Positions 1-6,442 of a stretch of 8,547 bases of DNA are shown piece by piece. Position 1 is the first letter of the stretch. The number at the start of each line of letters is the position of its first letter. The notes under the pieces are model-generated. The model was not told where the DNA came from. It saw only the letters and a list, made by a program, of their open reading frames with translations, and made no database searches. Source of the stretch: Verrucomicrobiota bacterium (GTDB lineage: Bacteria > Verrucomicrobiota > Verrucomicrobiia > Verrucomicrobiales > Akkermansiaceae). Both the position numbers and the translations under genes were made by a program. The stretch is taken from the NCBI GenBank assembly GCA_026397695.1, contig JAPLUJ010000342.1, forward strand, positions 3,703-12,249, in the 5' to 3' direction.

Positions 1-25
1 TACGCCCTTTTTGGCAGCGGTTTAT

Positions 26-38
26 CGGAAATATTCCG
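26..38. repeat. Short inverted repeat just downstream of asnA
   Basis: CGGAA-ATA-TTCCG forms a perfect 5-bp hairpin with a 3-base loop, immediately after the asnA stop codon. No T-run follows on the minus strand, so it is not a convincing intrinsic terminator. It may be a weak 3' end structure or chance. Confidence 0.2.
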
Positions 39-39
39 G

Positions 40-1086
40 CTACAACAACGCGATGTTGTGTTTCCGGCACGCCGCGATCATGGCGTCCGGCCAGAGGCTG
101 GTTTGGATTTCTCCGACGTGGGCTTTGCGGAGAAAATACATGCAGAGCCGCGATTGGCCGATGCCGCCGCCGATGGACAATGGCATGCCGTTGTTGAGGA
201 GTTTGTGGTGCCAGAACAGATCACGCCGCTGCTCGCAACCCCTGATTTTCAATTGTCGCAGCAGGGCTTTACGGTCCACACGGATTCCCATGGAGGACAA
301 CTCGAACGCCATCTTCAACACCGGATTCCAGACCAGGATGTCGCCATTGAGTCCGTGGTGCCCTTTCGCTGTGGGGGTGGACCAATCATCGTAGTCCGGT
401 GCCCGGCCGTCGTGGATGGTGCCATCGCCGAGATCGCCGCCGATGCCGATGATGAAGGCGGCGCCACACTCGAGGAGGAGTTGGTGTTCGCGCTGTTTGG
501 GTGTTAGTTTGGGATATTGCGCACGGAGTTCCTCGGCGTGGATGAAGGTGATTTCCTCCGGCAGTTCCGGGCGGATGTCCGCATACCGTTCGTAGATGAA
601 GTGCTCGGTGCGTTTGAGGATCGAGTATAGCTTGCAGACGATTTTCTTGAGGAACTCGATGTTTCGTTCAGTGGGCGTGATGACGCGCTCCCAATCCCAC
701 TGGTCCACATAAATCGAGTGGGTGTTGTCGAGTGTCTCATCCGGGCGGAGGGCGTTCATGTCGGTGTAGAGACCATACCCTGGCTTGAAGCCGAGGTCAC
801 CGAGCGCCAGGCGCTTCCACTTGGCCAGCGACTGGACGATTTCCGCACGCACGCCGGGCATGTCCTTGATGGGAAATGCCACCGGTCTCTCGACGCCGTT
901 GAGATCATCGTTGATGCCGGTGCCGCCTTGGACGAAAAGCGGTGCCGTGACGCGGCTCAGATTCAGTTCGGTCGCGAGATTCAGTTCGACGAAGTCCTTC
1001 AGGTTCTTGATGGCGTGTTCGGTTTCCTTGACGCTGTGAAGGGGTTTGTAATTGCGAGGGATGATCATGTTCTGGCGCGAGCGCAT
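40..1086 (-). CDS. asnA: Aspartate--ammonia ligase (AsnA)
   Basis: Cytoplasmic enzyme that makes L-asparagine from L-aspartate, ATP and free ammonia, releasing AMP and pyrophosphate. It has a class II aminoacyl-tRNA-synthetase-like fold. The 348-residue product carries the family's conserved blocks in order: GTGINDDLNGVERPV, SLAKWKRLAL, GLYTDMNALRPDE, HSIYVDQWDWERV, IGIGGDLGDG, HDGRAPDYDDWSTP, GLNGDILVWNPVL, AFELSSMGIRVD and SIGGGIGQSRLCM. From memory it is closer to the roughly 345-residue Bacteroides-type AsnA (NYKPL near the N-terminus, KAHVGEIQ near the C-terminus) than to the 330-residue E. coli enzyme. The stop is TAG at 40-42. The first ATG (1086) lacks a clear ribosome binding site. 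Met7 (ATG at 1068) gives MIIPRNYKPL and is an equally good start. The gene lies 71 bases downstream of the ferritin gene on the same strand and could be co-transcribed with it. It appears intact. Confidence 0.96.
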   Translation of the reverse strand: MRSRQNMIIPRNYKPLHSVKETEHAIKNLKDFVELNLATELNLSRVTAPLFVQGGTGINDDLNGVERPVAFPIKDMPGVRAEIVQSLAKWKRLALGDLGFKPGYGLYTDMNALRPDETLDNTHSIYVDQWDWERVITPTERNIEFLKKIVCKLYSILKRTEHFIYERYADIRPELPEEITFIHAEELRAQYPKLTPKQREHQLLLECGAAFIIGIGGDLGDGTIHDGRAPDYDDWSTPTAKGHHGLNGDILVWNPVLKMAFELSSMGIRVDRKALLRQLKIRGCEQRRDLFWHHKLLNNGMPLSIGGGIGQSRLCMYFLRKAHVGEIQTSLWPDAMIAACRKHNIALL

Positions 1087-1157
1087 GACGGGGGTTGGTT
1101 GGCCATGCAGGTTGATCTAGCGGATACCGGCCATGGCAAGGTGGTGGATGATTCCTG

Positions 1158-1664
1158 CTAGTCGCCGGCGAGGAGGCGCACGATGTGGCGGTCGAGATCG
1201 GCGAGGCTGCCGGCGCAGGAGGCGCTCTTCACGCGGTCGACCATTGCGGCACACCACGCCTCCTCCTCGACTTGTTCGTTGATGAACCAGTGCATCAAAA
1301 CCTGGATGGGATAATCCTTGGCCGCGAGCGCCGCTTCGTAAACAGCATGAATGCCGCGGGTATTGGCCACTTCCATGGCCTGCGCATGCAGCGCGATGTC
1401 GAGCAGCGACGCGTGAGCACCTTGCGGCGCGGGCAGCGCGTCAAGTGCCGGCGTGGCACCGCGATCCAGCAGGTGCTCGATCATCTTGGCGGCGTGCTCG
1501 CGTTCCTCACCCGCCTGGGTGGCAAAGAACGATGCGAAGCCGGTGAAGTTGCGGGCGGCACACCAGATCGACAGCGCTTGGTAGGCGTGTGCGGCGCTTA
1601 ACTCGTGGTTGAGTTGGCGGTTCAATTCGGCGAGGACTTTGGTAGAGAGGGTGGATTTCTTCAT
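1158..1664 (-). CDS. ftnA: Bacterial non-heme ferritin (iron storage)
   Basis: A 168-residue ferritin subunit, the usual length for bacterial FtnA, expected to form a 24-subunit cytoplasmic shell that oxidises Fe(II) and stores it as a ferric mineral. Counting from MKKSTLS, the ferroxidase ligands of the E. coli FtnA pattern are all present: Glu21 (in NHELSAAHAY), Glu54 and His57 (in GEEREH), Glu98 (in QAMEVA), Gln131 and Glu134 (in NEQVEEE). The DYP turn before the fourth helix is also conserved. I chose ATG at 1664 because the protein then starts like the family. An in-frame ATG at 1691 would add nine residues (MISIIPSTI), and neither start has a clear ribosome binding site. A TGA lies four codons upstream of 1691, so no longer start exists. 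The gene is followed by asnA on the same strand. It could also be annotated generically as a ferritin-like protein, but the complete metal site favours true ferritin. Confidence 0.93.
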   Translation of the reverse strand: MKKSTLSTKVLAELNRQLNHELSAAHAYQALSIWCAARNFTGFASFFATQAGEEREHAAKMIEHLLDRGATPALDALPAPQGAHASLLDIALHAQAMEVANTRGIHAVYEAALAAKDYPIQVLMHWFINEQVEEEAWCAAMVDRVKSASCAGSLADLDRHIVRLLAGD

Positions 1665-1711
1665 GATGGTGGATGGGATGATGGAAATCATACCCGGATT
1701 TCAATGGCTGG

Positions 1712-1747
1712 CTAGTAGGAAAAAAATTCCAGGAGATCCGCCTGCAT
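1712..1747 (-). CDS. Possible 11-residue leader ORF upstream of ferritin
   Basis: ATG at 1747 encodes MQADLLEFFSY and stops at TAG 1714-1712. It is preceded by a near-perfect Shine-Dalgarno AGGAGG (1757-1752) with a 4-base spacer, the strongest ribosome-binding sequence in this part of the window, whereas the ferritin start downstream has none. A run of seven T follows codon 6. It could be a leader peptide that delivers ribosomes to the ferritin start or senses translation. It could equally be chance, since short ORFs are common. Neither +1 nor -1 slippage on the T-run joins the ferritin frame. Confidence 0.22.
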   Translation of the reverse strand: MQADLLEFFSY

Positions 1748-1751
1748 GATT

Positions 1752-1757
1752 CCTCCT
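1752..1757 (-). promoter_or_regulatory. Strong Shine-Dalgarno without a long gene
   Basis: The minus strand reads AGGAGG-AATC-ATG, a consensus ribosome binding site that serves only the 11-codon ORF at 1747-1712. The next real gene, ferritin, begins 48 bases beyond that ORF's stop. Confidence 0.4.
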
Positions 1758-1819
1758 GATATGGGGGTGTTCTTGTGATCATGGTTTCCATGCTAAATGC
1801 ATTCGCCGTGATCCTTTGG

Positions 1820-1841
1820 TTTGATCCCGATACTGATCAAA
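1820..1841. repeat. Inverted repeat TTTGATC-N8-GATCAAA
   Basis: Perfect 7-bp arms (1820-1826 and 1835-1841) separated by 8 bases, lying between the stop of the FGE-like gene (1876) and the leader ORF upstream of ferritin. There is no T-tract, so an operator or a weak 3' hairpin is more plausible than an intrinsic terminator. Confidence 0.28.
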
Positions 1842-1875
1842 GGCTCGGGCCATATGCGGACCCGCGTATTGCGGA

Positions 1876-2784
1876 CTAGTGCCGGGCGGGTGCCAGCACG
1901 ACGCGGAAGCCCAGAATCGCATAGAAGTTCACCTCGGGATCGAACTGGTAGCGGCTGGCGGAACGCAGGAACGGGCCCGTTTCGCCAGTCCAGCATCCGC
2001 CGCGCCCCACCTTCTTCTTGCCATCGGCCGGGCCGGCCGGGTCTGCGACTTTGCCGCTCGGATATGGGCCGTACCAATCCAGGCACCATTCATACACGTT
2101 GCCGTGCATGTCATACAGGCCCCAGGCATTGGGTTTCTTCTTGCCGACAGCGGAAGCCTCGGCTTCATCCGCATGGGCGAAGATCTTCACATAATCCTTG
2201 TTTTTGGGGTCACCCTCCACGTTATAGAGCCCCTTGGAACCAGCCCGGCAGGCGTATTCCCATTCGGCTTCCGTGGGCAGGCGATAGACGTAACCTTGAG
2301 GCAGGCGGCCGGCCTTTTCTTCCTGAACAGTGATCTTCTTGCAGAACTCGACCGCCTTGTGCCAGGTCACGCACTCCATCGGATAGTCCGGCCTCAGCTT
2401 GCCGCCTTCACCGTTCTGCCAGTCCCTGTAGTTGTATGCGGCACCGACATGCAGGGGCCCGCGCCAGAACTGCCAACTTGCGTGGTCGAAGTCGGGCAGC
2501 ATGATGTCGTAGTATTCTTTCTGTCTGACTTCGTAAACGCCGACGTAGAATGGTCTGGTTAGAGTCACCACATGCTGCGTTTCATCCTCGCGCCGGTCCG
2601 CTTCCTCTTTGGGGCTGCCCATGGTAAAGGTGCCGGCTGGAACGAGTTTCATCTTCATCCCGATGCCCGGCACTGTCCAGTCCGCCGTCTTGAGTTGTTT
2701 CAGCGCGGCGACGTCGTCCGCCGCGAGCGCTGTGTGTGCCGCAAGCAGCACATATGCTGCAATCATAACTGTGTGTATATTCAT
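1876..2784 (-). CDS. Exported FGE/SUMF1-fold protein, probably non-catalytic
   Basis: A 302-residue protein with a signal peptide (hydrophobic MIAAYVLLAAHTALA, cleavage probably near Ala21-Ala22) and one formylglycine-generating-enzyme-sulfatase domain at about 45-297. Landmarks are VPAGTFTMGS (48-57), FYVGVYEVRQKEY (79-91), YPMECVTWHKAVEFC (134-148), YRLPTEAEWEYACRAG (167-182), WGLYDMHGNVYEWCLDWYG (221-239), RGGCW (261-265) and the terminal GFRVV (292-296). True FGEs carry a copper-binding cysteine pair shortly after the GGS motif. Here those positions appear to be Gly and Phe, and the only nearby cysteine is Cys264, where the family usually has Ser. A binding or structural role therefore fits better than oxidation of a sulfatase cysteine; this is inference. 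The start is supported by GAGAGGAA at 2796-2789. The gene lies 70 bases downstream of the large peptidase-like gene, and the two may share an mRNA. Confidence 0.9.
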   Translation of the reverse strand: MNIHTVMIAAYVLLAAHTALAADDVAALKQLKTADWTVPGIGMKMKLVPAGTFTMGSPKEEADRREDETQHVVTLTRPFYVGVYEVRQKEYYDIMLPDFDHASWQFWRGPLHVGAAYNYRDWQNGEGGKLRPDYPMECVTWHKAVEFCKKITVQEEKAGRLPQGYVYRLPTEAEWEYACRAGSKGLYNVEGDPKNKDYVKIFAHADEAEASAVGKKKPNAWGLYDMHGNVYEWCLDWYGPYPSGKVADPAGPADGKKKVGRGGCWTGETGPFLRSASRYQFDPEVNFYAILGFRVVLAPARH

Positions 2785-2788
2785 GGCG

Positions 2789-2796
2789 TTCCTCTC
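2789..2796 (-). promoter_or_regulatory. Ribosome binding site of the FGE-like gene
   Basis: GAGAGGAA on the minus strand lies 4 bases before the ATG at 2784 and fixes that start. It is the best-placed Shine-Dalgarno of any long gene in the window. Confidence 0.6.
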
Positions 2797-2809
2797 GTCC
2801 TTGATAGAT

Positions 2810-2825
2810 CGGTCTGATCAGACCG
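2810..2825. promoter_or_regulatory. Perfect 16-bp palindrome, possible operator or hairpin
   Basis: CGGTCTGATCAGACCG is fully self-complementary. It sits in the 70-base gap between the stop of the 1108-residue gene and the FGE-like gene, 25 bases before the latter's start. As RNA it could fold into a 6-bp stem with a GATC loop. No T-run follows on the minus strand, which argues against an intrinsic terminator. A dimeric regulator site or an mRNA-processing hairpin are the alternatives. Confidence 0.45.
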
Positions 2826-2835
2826 CTAACTTATT

Positions 2836-2856
2836 ATTGATTATTGATTATTGATT
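2836..2856. repeat. Three exact tandem copies of ATTGATT
   Basis: The 7-base unit repeats three times exactly, with AT-rich partial copies on both sides, and overlaps the stop codon (2857-2855) of the 1108-residue gene. On the minus strand it reads as repeated AATCAAT and places stop codons in all three frames directly after the natural stop. Confidence 0.7.
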
Positions 2857-5800
2857 ATTTTCCCCGCGCCCTTTCCAGCCACTTCTTTACCAGGGGCAAT
2901 TTGTCAATCGAGTGATCCTGTTCCCATGGCATGCGCCACTCCCAGTCACATTTCGTGTACCATTTGGCCGCGTCCTGGGCATTGTACACCTCCTCGAGCG
3001 AGTTCAGGTCTTCCTGCGGTTCCTCGCCGCCTCCGGCCTGAAGGCTGGCCCATTTTTGAATATACCTATGATAAGGATAGTTATAGTGACCGCTGAAGGC
3101 CGCCCGGCTGTAATTGCCCAACCAACTGCGCTCCGGGCTGTATTTTGCGCCGTTTTCCTGGATGGCCGCATCGACAGCCATCTTCGCTTCGATAATTTGT
3201 CGATTCAGTGCGGCAGTCTGCTGCTTGATCGTTTCAGACGGCTTGTCGGACTTGGCGCTCTGTTCGTTCTTTTGCGGTTCGAGCTTTTTCTCGAGTTCCT
3301 GGAGTTTCCGGCGCGCCTCGGCCACCGCCTCGGGGCCCTCGTCGATTTCCCTGATCCGCTGATCCATCACGTCCCTGGTCTTCTGATAGTAAGCGACCAG
3401 CGGCTCCCGTTTCGCGTTTACCAGGGCTTCGAGTTCCTTGGCTCCGCCGATTTCCTTGCGGTAGTCCTCGACAAACTCCTTGCTGATACGCTGCGGCGCG
3501 TGGCGTCTGGGGACAGGCTCCTTGGCAAAATCCTCATACACCTTGTAATGTACCCGCAGATGATCGAGGCAACCTTTGAAGTGCCCGGTACCGTCCCTTG
3601 CCGCTGCGATGAAGTTGCGTTTCTCCGCACCCGGCAGATATACATCCGCAGGACGGAAGCCCGATGCTTTCTCCGCCGCCTTGCGGCCGTCTATCCACAG
3701 CGCGATCTTCTTGCCGTCGATCTCGACCCGGCATTGCGCCCATTTGTCCTTGGGCAGCGCGGTGTCGGCGATGATCCGCTCGATCTTTCCTTCGCGGGCA
3801 ATTGCCAGTTCCAACTTGCCTGAGGAACCGGCAGGAATGAGGACCAGGCGGTTGTCCGCAGACGTGCCGAAATCGAACACCGCCTGGTTTGCGCCGCCTT
3901 CCCATTTCAGTCCGATGTCCACGGTGATTTCACCCAGATCGGCCAGGTGCGGCGCAGCCTCGGCATACTGTGTCTTGCCGTCAAAACGAAAACCCCGATG
4001 GTCGCCATCAACGACAAAAGCAGGCCGCCCGTAGAGATGGCCGTTGAGGTTGAGCACAAAGAACGCACCCTGAGGGAAGGACTTATACCGGAACCAGTCT
4101 TCCAGTATTTCGGTTTCCTCCCGGTCCATCGCATAGTTGGCCCAGAGCTTCCGCGGGTCGTCTTTCTGCTGCTCCGGACGCAGCGGAACCTCATTGGGCG
4201 CATCCTTCTGGTCCTTGACGTTGACCGGGTGCAGAACGCGCGTATAGCCATCGATCGCGACATTGCCGGACACTTCGGCCTGGCCGCCGACCTTGGCATG
4301 ACCCGCCACCGTGACGCCCCCCCTAACAACCGCAAAATCCTCGATCACCGCATGATCCAGCACCTTGGCTCCGTCGAAAACCACGGCGTCGGGCCCGACA
4401 TAGGCGGTCGCTGCCACCTCGGCGGAAGAAGCCACCATGCCACCGCCGTTCGGATGCCGCTTGCCCGCCACAGACGGCAGGTTGAGTGGCGTGCCAGGAC
4501 GACATCCGGATAGTTTAACCTCATACGGATACCGATATGCGTGACGCCCGACATACAAGGACCAGTTGGCGGGCAAGGCGGTAGGCGTAGCCGCGACTGT
4601 CAGCCAGAACCGGGTATCGTCCGGCCGGACTTCCATCTCCATGACTCCCTTATTCCACAACGGGCTGTAGCGGCACTTGTCGGCTTTGTCCACGGCCACA
4701 ATGCAGGCGCGCCAGTCGCCGAACGTGTCCGGGTCGTGGAAGCCGCGGAAGTCCACGACGATCTTGCCGGCTCCCTCAGCGGGAACCAGGCGGATGATGT
4801 TAGAGCCGAATGGTTCGGGCGATTCCGCCCACGGGATGCGGTACAGGCCGCCTTTGCGATCGACCGCTTCCAGGTAATTGCGTTTAACGGAAGTGTGCTC
4901 CCGCCGGAGGTTCTCTTGGAGTTCACAGTCGAATTCCGCCAGGCGTGCGCTGAAGTCGCCCACCACGTCGCCGGCCCCGCGGATTCCGTTAGGGAACAGG
5001 CCGCGCTGTTCGCCCAGTCGTGCCAGCCTCTGGAAAATGGACTCATCGTTTCTGGCGGGCAAGGTGATGGCCATGGCATAGCCCCAGTTCGGGTCCTGTC
5101 CCGTGATTGCGAAGAGCAGGCATGTGGGATACACGCCGTGCACGCAGCACCGCCACGGCCGGGCGACGTTGTTGTTATATCTCATCCCCGCCGGGTCGTC
5201 GATCACCGCGCAGGCGTCGGCCAGGATTTCGCCGTGGACGCCGCCCTGATTGGTCATGCCGTGGCCCCACTCATGCATCAACAGGCCGCTCCAGGGGCCG
5301 CCGCCGGAATGCTTGATACCGCAGCCGCCGTAGCCGCCGCCGGAGTAACCCGCCAGCCACTTGGAGCCGTCCCGGTAGGTGCCGACTACGGTGATCTCGT
5401 ACTTGTGCCGCTCGGGACGGTCCCAGTATGGCATCAACACTCCGGCGTACTCCTGATAGGCCCACATGTCCTCGGCAAAAGTCACGGCGCCCTCGCGGAA
5501 AAGACGGGCTTTCTCCGGCTCGTCGTGGTTGACCCACGGGCTGTGGTTCTCGCTTGGTGCCTGCTGCGAGCCGGAAACCCACACGAAGTGCGCGCTCTCA
5601 ACGCGCATCGTGCCGGGCTCGCCGGGCTTGGCGTTGTCCGGCCACTGCGCATCCGTGCCGGGTTTCAGAACGTACTTCTCATTGGTCAACGTGGCCCGCA
5701 TCCGTTCCATTTCTTTCAGGTACAGGTCGAGAATGTACTTCTCGTCCTCCTCGACGAGCGCATCCTGCGTGAAGCAGCGCTTGCGGCCGTCCTCCAGCCG

Positions 5801-6181
5801 CAGGACCACCGCCGGACAATAGAACTTGGGACCTTTGTAGGGGTTCCCGTTCTTGTTCCCGATGCCCCGAAAACCTATCAGATGCGCCTTGAACCCGCGC
5901 GGCTGCTCCCCGTCGCGGCGGGTCCACGTCCGCAGCGGCATGCCCTCTTTCACGTCGATGATATCCACGCCCTTGCGCGGCCACCATATCACCTCGCGCC
6001 GCTCGTACGCCTGCGGATCGTCCGCGCCGGCAAGCTTGACCTTGTACAAGTCCACGCCGGCTTTCTTGATGGGGCCAGGGTATCTTGCTCCCTCAAAGAA
6101 GTCGTAATCGGCAGCGCTGAGTGTGGTGCCTGTTGCCAAGACGAACATGAACGTTGCGAGTAAGGTTGTGGGTGTTTTCAT
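2855..6181 (-). CDS. Large exported HEXXH metallopeptidase-like protein with beta-helix, LamG-like and coiled-coil regions
   Basis: An 1108-residue protein with a signal peptide (MKTPTTLLATFMFVLATGTT, cleavage near LSA-AD at about 23). Residues about 190-570 resemble the Svx/AvrXca (DUF6055) secreted proteins as I recall them: VESAHFVWVSG near 191-203, MHEWGHGM at 302-309 and PEPFGSNIIRL near 452-462. His303, Glu304 and His307 form an HEXXH zinc site. The third ligand is uncertain, with Glu318 (in GEILAD) or His316 as candidates. Residues about 585-648 show hexapeptide-type spacing (AYVGPDAVV, AKVGGQAEV, GNVAIDG) like a short left-handed beta-helix. Residues about 731-882 look like a LamG/concanavalin A-like domain (FRFDGKTQY, WAQCRVEIDGKKIALWIDG, KGCLDHLRVH). 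Residues about 913-1013 are charged and likely coiled coil, followed by an aromatic-rich tail. A role in degrading a surface glycoprotein or matrix is inference. The ribosome binding site is weak. Confidence 0.82.
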   Translation of the reverse strand: MKTPTTLLATFMFVLATGTTLSAADYDFFEGARYPGPIKKAGVDLYKVKLAGADDPQAYERREVIWWPRKGVDIIDVKEGMPLRTWTRRDGEQPRGFKAHLIGFRGIGNKNGNPYKGPKFYCPAVVLRLEDGRKRCFTQDALVEEDEKYILDLYLKEMERMRATLTNEKYVLKPGTDAQWPDNAKPGEPGTMRVESAHFVWVSGSQQAPSENHSPWVNHDEPEKARLFREGAVTFAEDMWAYQEYAGVLMPYWDRPERHKYEITVVGTYRDGSKWLAGYSGGGYGGCGIKHSGGGPWSGLLMHEWGHGMTNQGGVHGEILADACAVIDDPAGMRYNNNVARPWRCCVHGVYPTCLLFAITGQDPNWGYAMAITLPARNDESIFQRLARLGEQRGLFPNGIRGAGDVVGDFSARLAEFDCELQENLRREHTSVKRNYLEAVDRKGGLYRIPWAESPEPFGSNIIRLVPAEGAGKIVVDFRGFHDPDTFGDWRACIVAVDKADKCRYSPLWNKGVMEMEVRPDDTRFWLTVAATPTALPANWSLYVGRHAYRYPYEVKLSGCRPGTPLNLPSVAGKRHPNGGGMVASSAEVAATAYVGPDAVVFDGAKVLDHAVIEDFAVVRGGVTVAGHAKVGGQAEVSGNVAIDGYTRVLHPVNVKDQKDAPNEVPLRPEQQKDDPRKLWANYAMDREETEILEDWFRYKSFPQGAFFVLNLNGHLYGRPAFVVDGDHRGFRFDGKTQYAEAAPHLADLGEITVDIGLKWEGGANQAVFDFGTSADNRLVLIPAGSSGKLELAIAREGKIERIIADTALPKDKWAQCRVEIDGKKIALWIDGRKAAEKASGFRPADVYLPGAEKRNFIAAARDGTGHFKGCLDHLRVHYKVYEDFAKEPVPRRHAPQRISKEFVEDYRKEIGGAKELEALVNAKREPLVAYYQKTRDVMDQRIREIDEGPEAVAEARRKLQELEKKLEPQKNEQSAKSDKPSETIKQQTAALNRQIIEAKMAVDAAIQENGAKYSPERSWLGNYSRAAFSGHYNYPYHRYIQKWASLQAGGGEEPQEDLNSLEEVYNAQDAAKWYTKCDWEWRMPWEQDHSIDKLPLVKKWLERARGK

Positions 6182-6206
6182 AGGGTTCTTGATTGTAAAG
6201 CCGACA

Positions 6207-6245
6207 CTAAAATCCCGGCCTGCCCGCAGCAGGGATATTTATCAT
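6207..6245 (-). CDS. Possible 12-residue leader ORF upstream of the large peptidase-like gene
   Basis: ATG at 6245 encodes MINIPAAGRPGF and stops at TAG 6209-6207, 25 bases before the large gene's ATG. It has a consensus Shine-Dalgarno AGGAGG (6257-6252) at an ideal 6-base spacing, while the large gene itself has only a weak site. The short ORF overlaps an imperfect hairpin followed by TTTT (6209-6237), a layout like a leader-peptide attenuator, although no run of a single amino acid marks what it would sense. Chance occurrence remains possible. Confidence 0.25.
   Translation of the reverse strand: MINIPAAGRPGF
6209..6237 (-). terminator. Imperfect hairpin with short T-run, attenuator-like
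   Basis: On the minus strand ATCCCTGC and GCAG-GCCG-GGAT can pair around a TGCGG loop, with a 4-base bulge on the 3' arm, and TTTT follows directly. It lies 28 bases before the large gene's start codon, inside the short leader ORF. It could terminate read-through from the GH172 gene or attenuate the large gene. The bulge and the short T-run make it weak. Confidence 0.28.
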
Positions 6246-6281
6246 TCCATCCCTCCTCTTTATGGTTGTGGTGTTCAATTC

Positions 6282-6324
6282 TCCGTTAATCCGGTAGCCC
6301 CCCCGGGCAGGGCCCGCTAACGGA
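6282..6324. repeat. Nested inverted repeats downstream of the GH172 gene
   Basis: Outer arms TCCGTTA (6282-6288) and TAACGGA (6318-6324) enclose an inner perfect hairpin CGGGC-AGG-GCCCG (6304-6316) and a run of seven C. It lies about 120 bases past the GH172 stop. It could form a stable 3' structure for that mRNA, but no T-run follows on the minus strand, so an ordinary intrinsic terminator is not supported. Confidence 0.35.
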
Positions 6325-6442
6325 ATTGGCAATAGGGATTGCTGCGGCAGGTCGCAAGGAAATTCTCAAGGACATTCTCCCTGCCTGGAAATTACTGCGA
6401 CTTGACTTGTTTTCTCAGCCGTCGCCTCGCCTGAAAGTACTC

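Noticed and set aside
1048..1111. A 13-codon minus-strand ORF (MANQPPSCARART) whose stop overlaps the Met7 codon of AsnA as ATGA.
   Set aside because: It has no Shine-Dalgarno and overlaps asnA codons; short ORFs like this are expected by chance.
1507..1791. A 94-codon minus-strand frame overlapping the start of ferritin.
   Set aside because: It runs out of frame through ferritin codons, and its His/Pro/Arg-rich product has no family features.
1876..2784. Considered as a true sulfatase-activating FGE.
   Set aside because: The cysteine pair expected after the RGG motif is absent and the protein is exported with no sulfatase in view.
2912..3823. A 303-codon open frame on the plus strand.
   Set aside because: It is opposite the LamG-like and coiled-coil region of the large gene; its Leu/Val/Phe-rich stretches mirror the charged codons of the real gene.
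4541..6163. A 540-codon open frame on the plus strand.
   Set aside because: It lies wholly opposite the 1108-residue gene, lacks recognisable domains and has the composition expected of the complement of a GC-biased coding frame. The minus-strand product has clear motifs and a signal peptide.
6282..6324. Considered as a standard rho-independent terminator for the GH172 gene.
   Set aside because: The stems are present but no T-run follows on the minus strand, so it is listed only as an inverted repeat.
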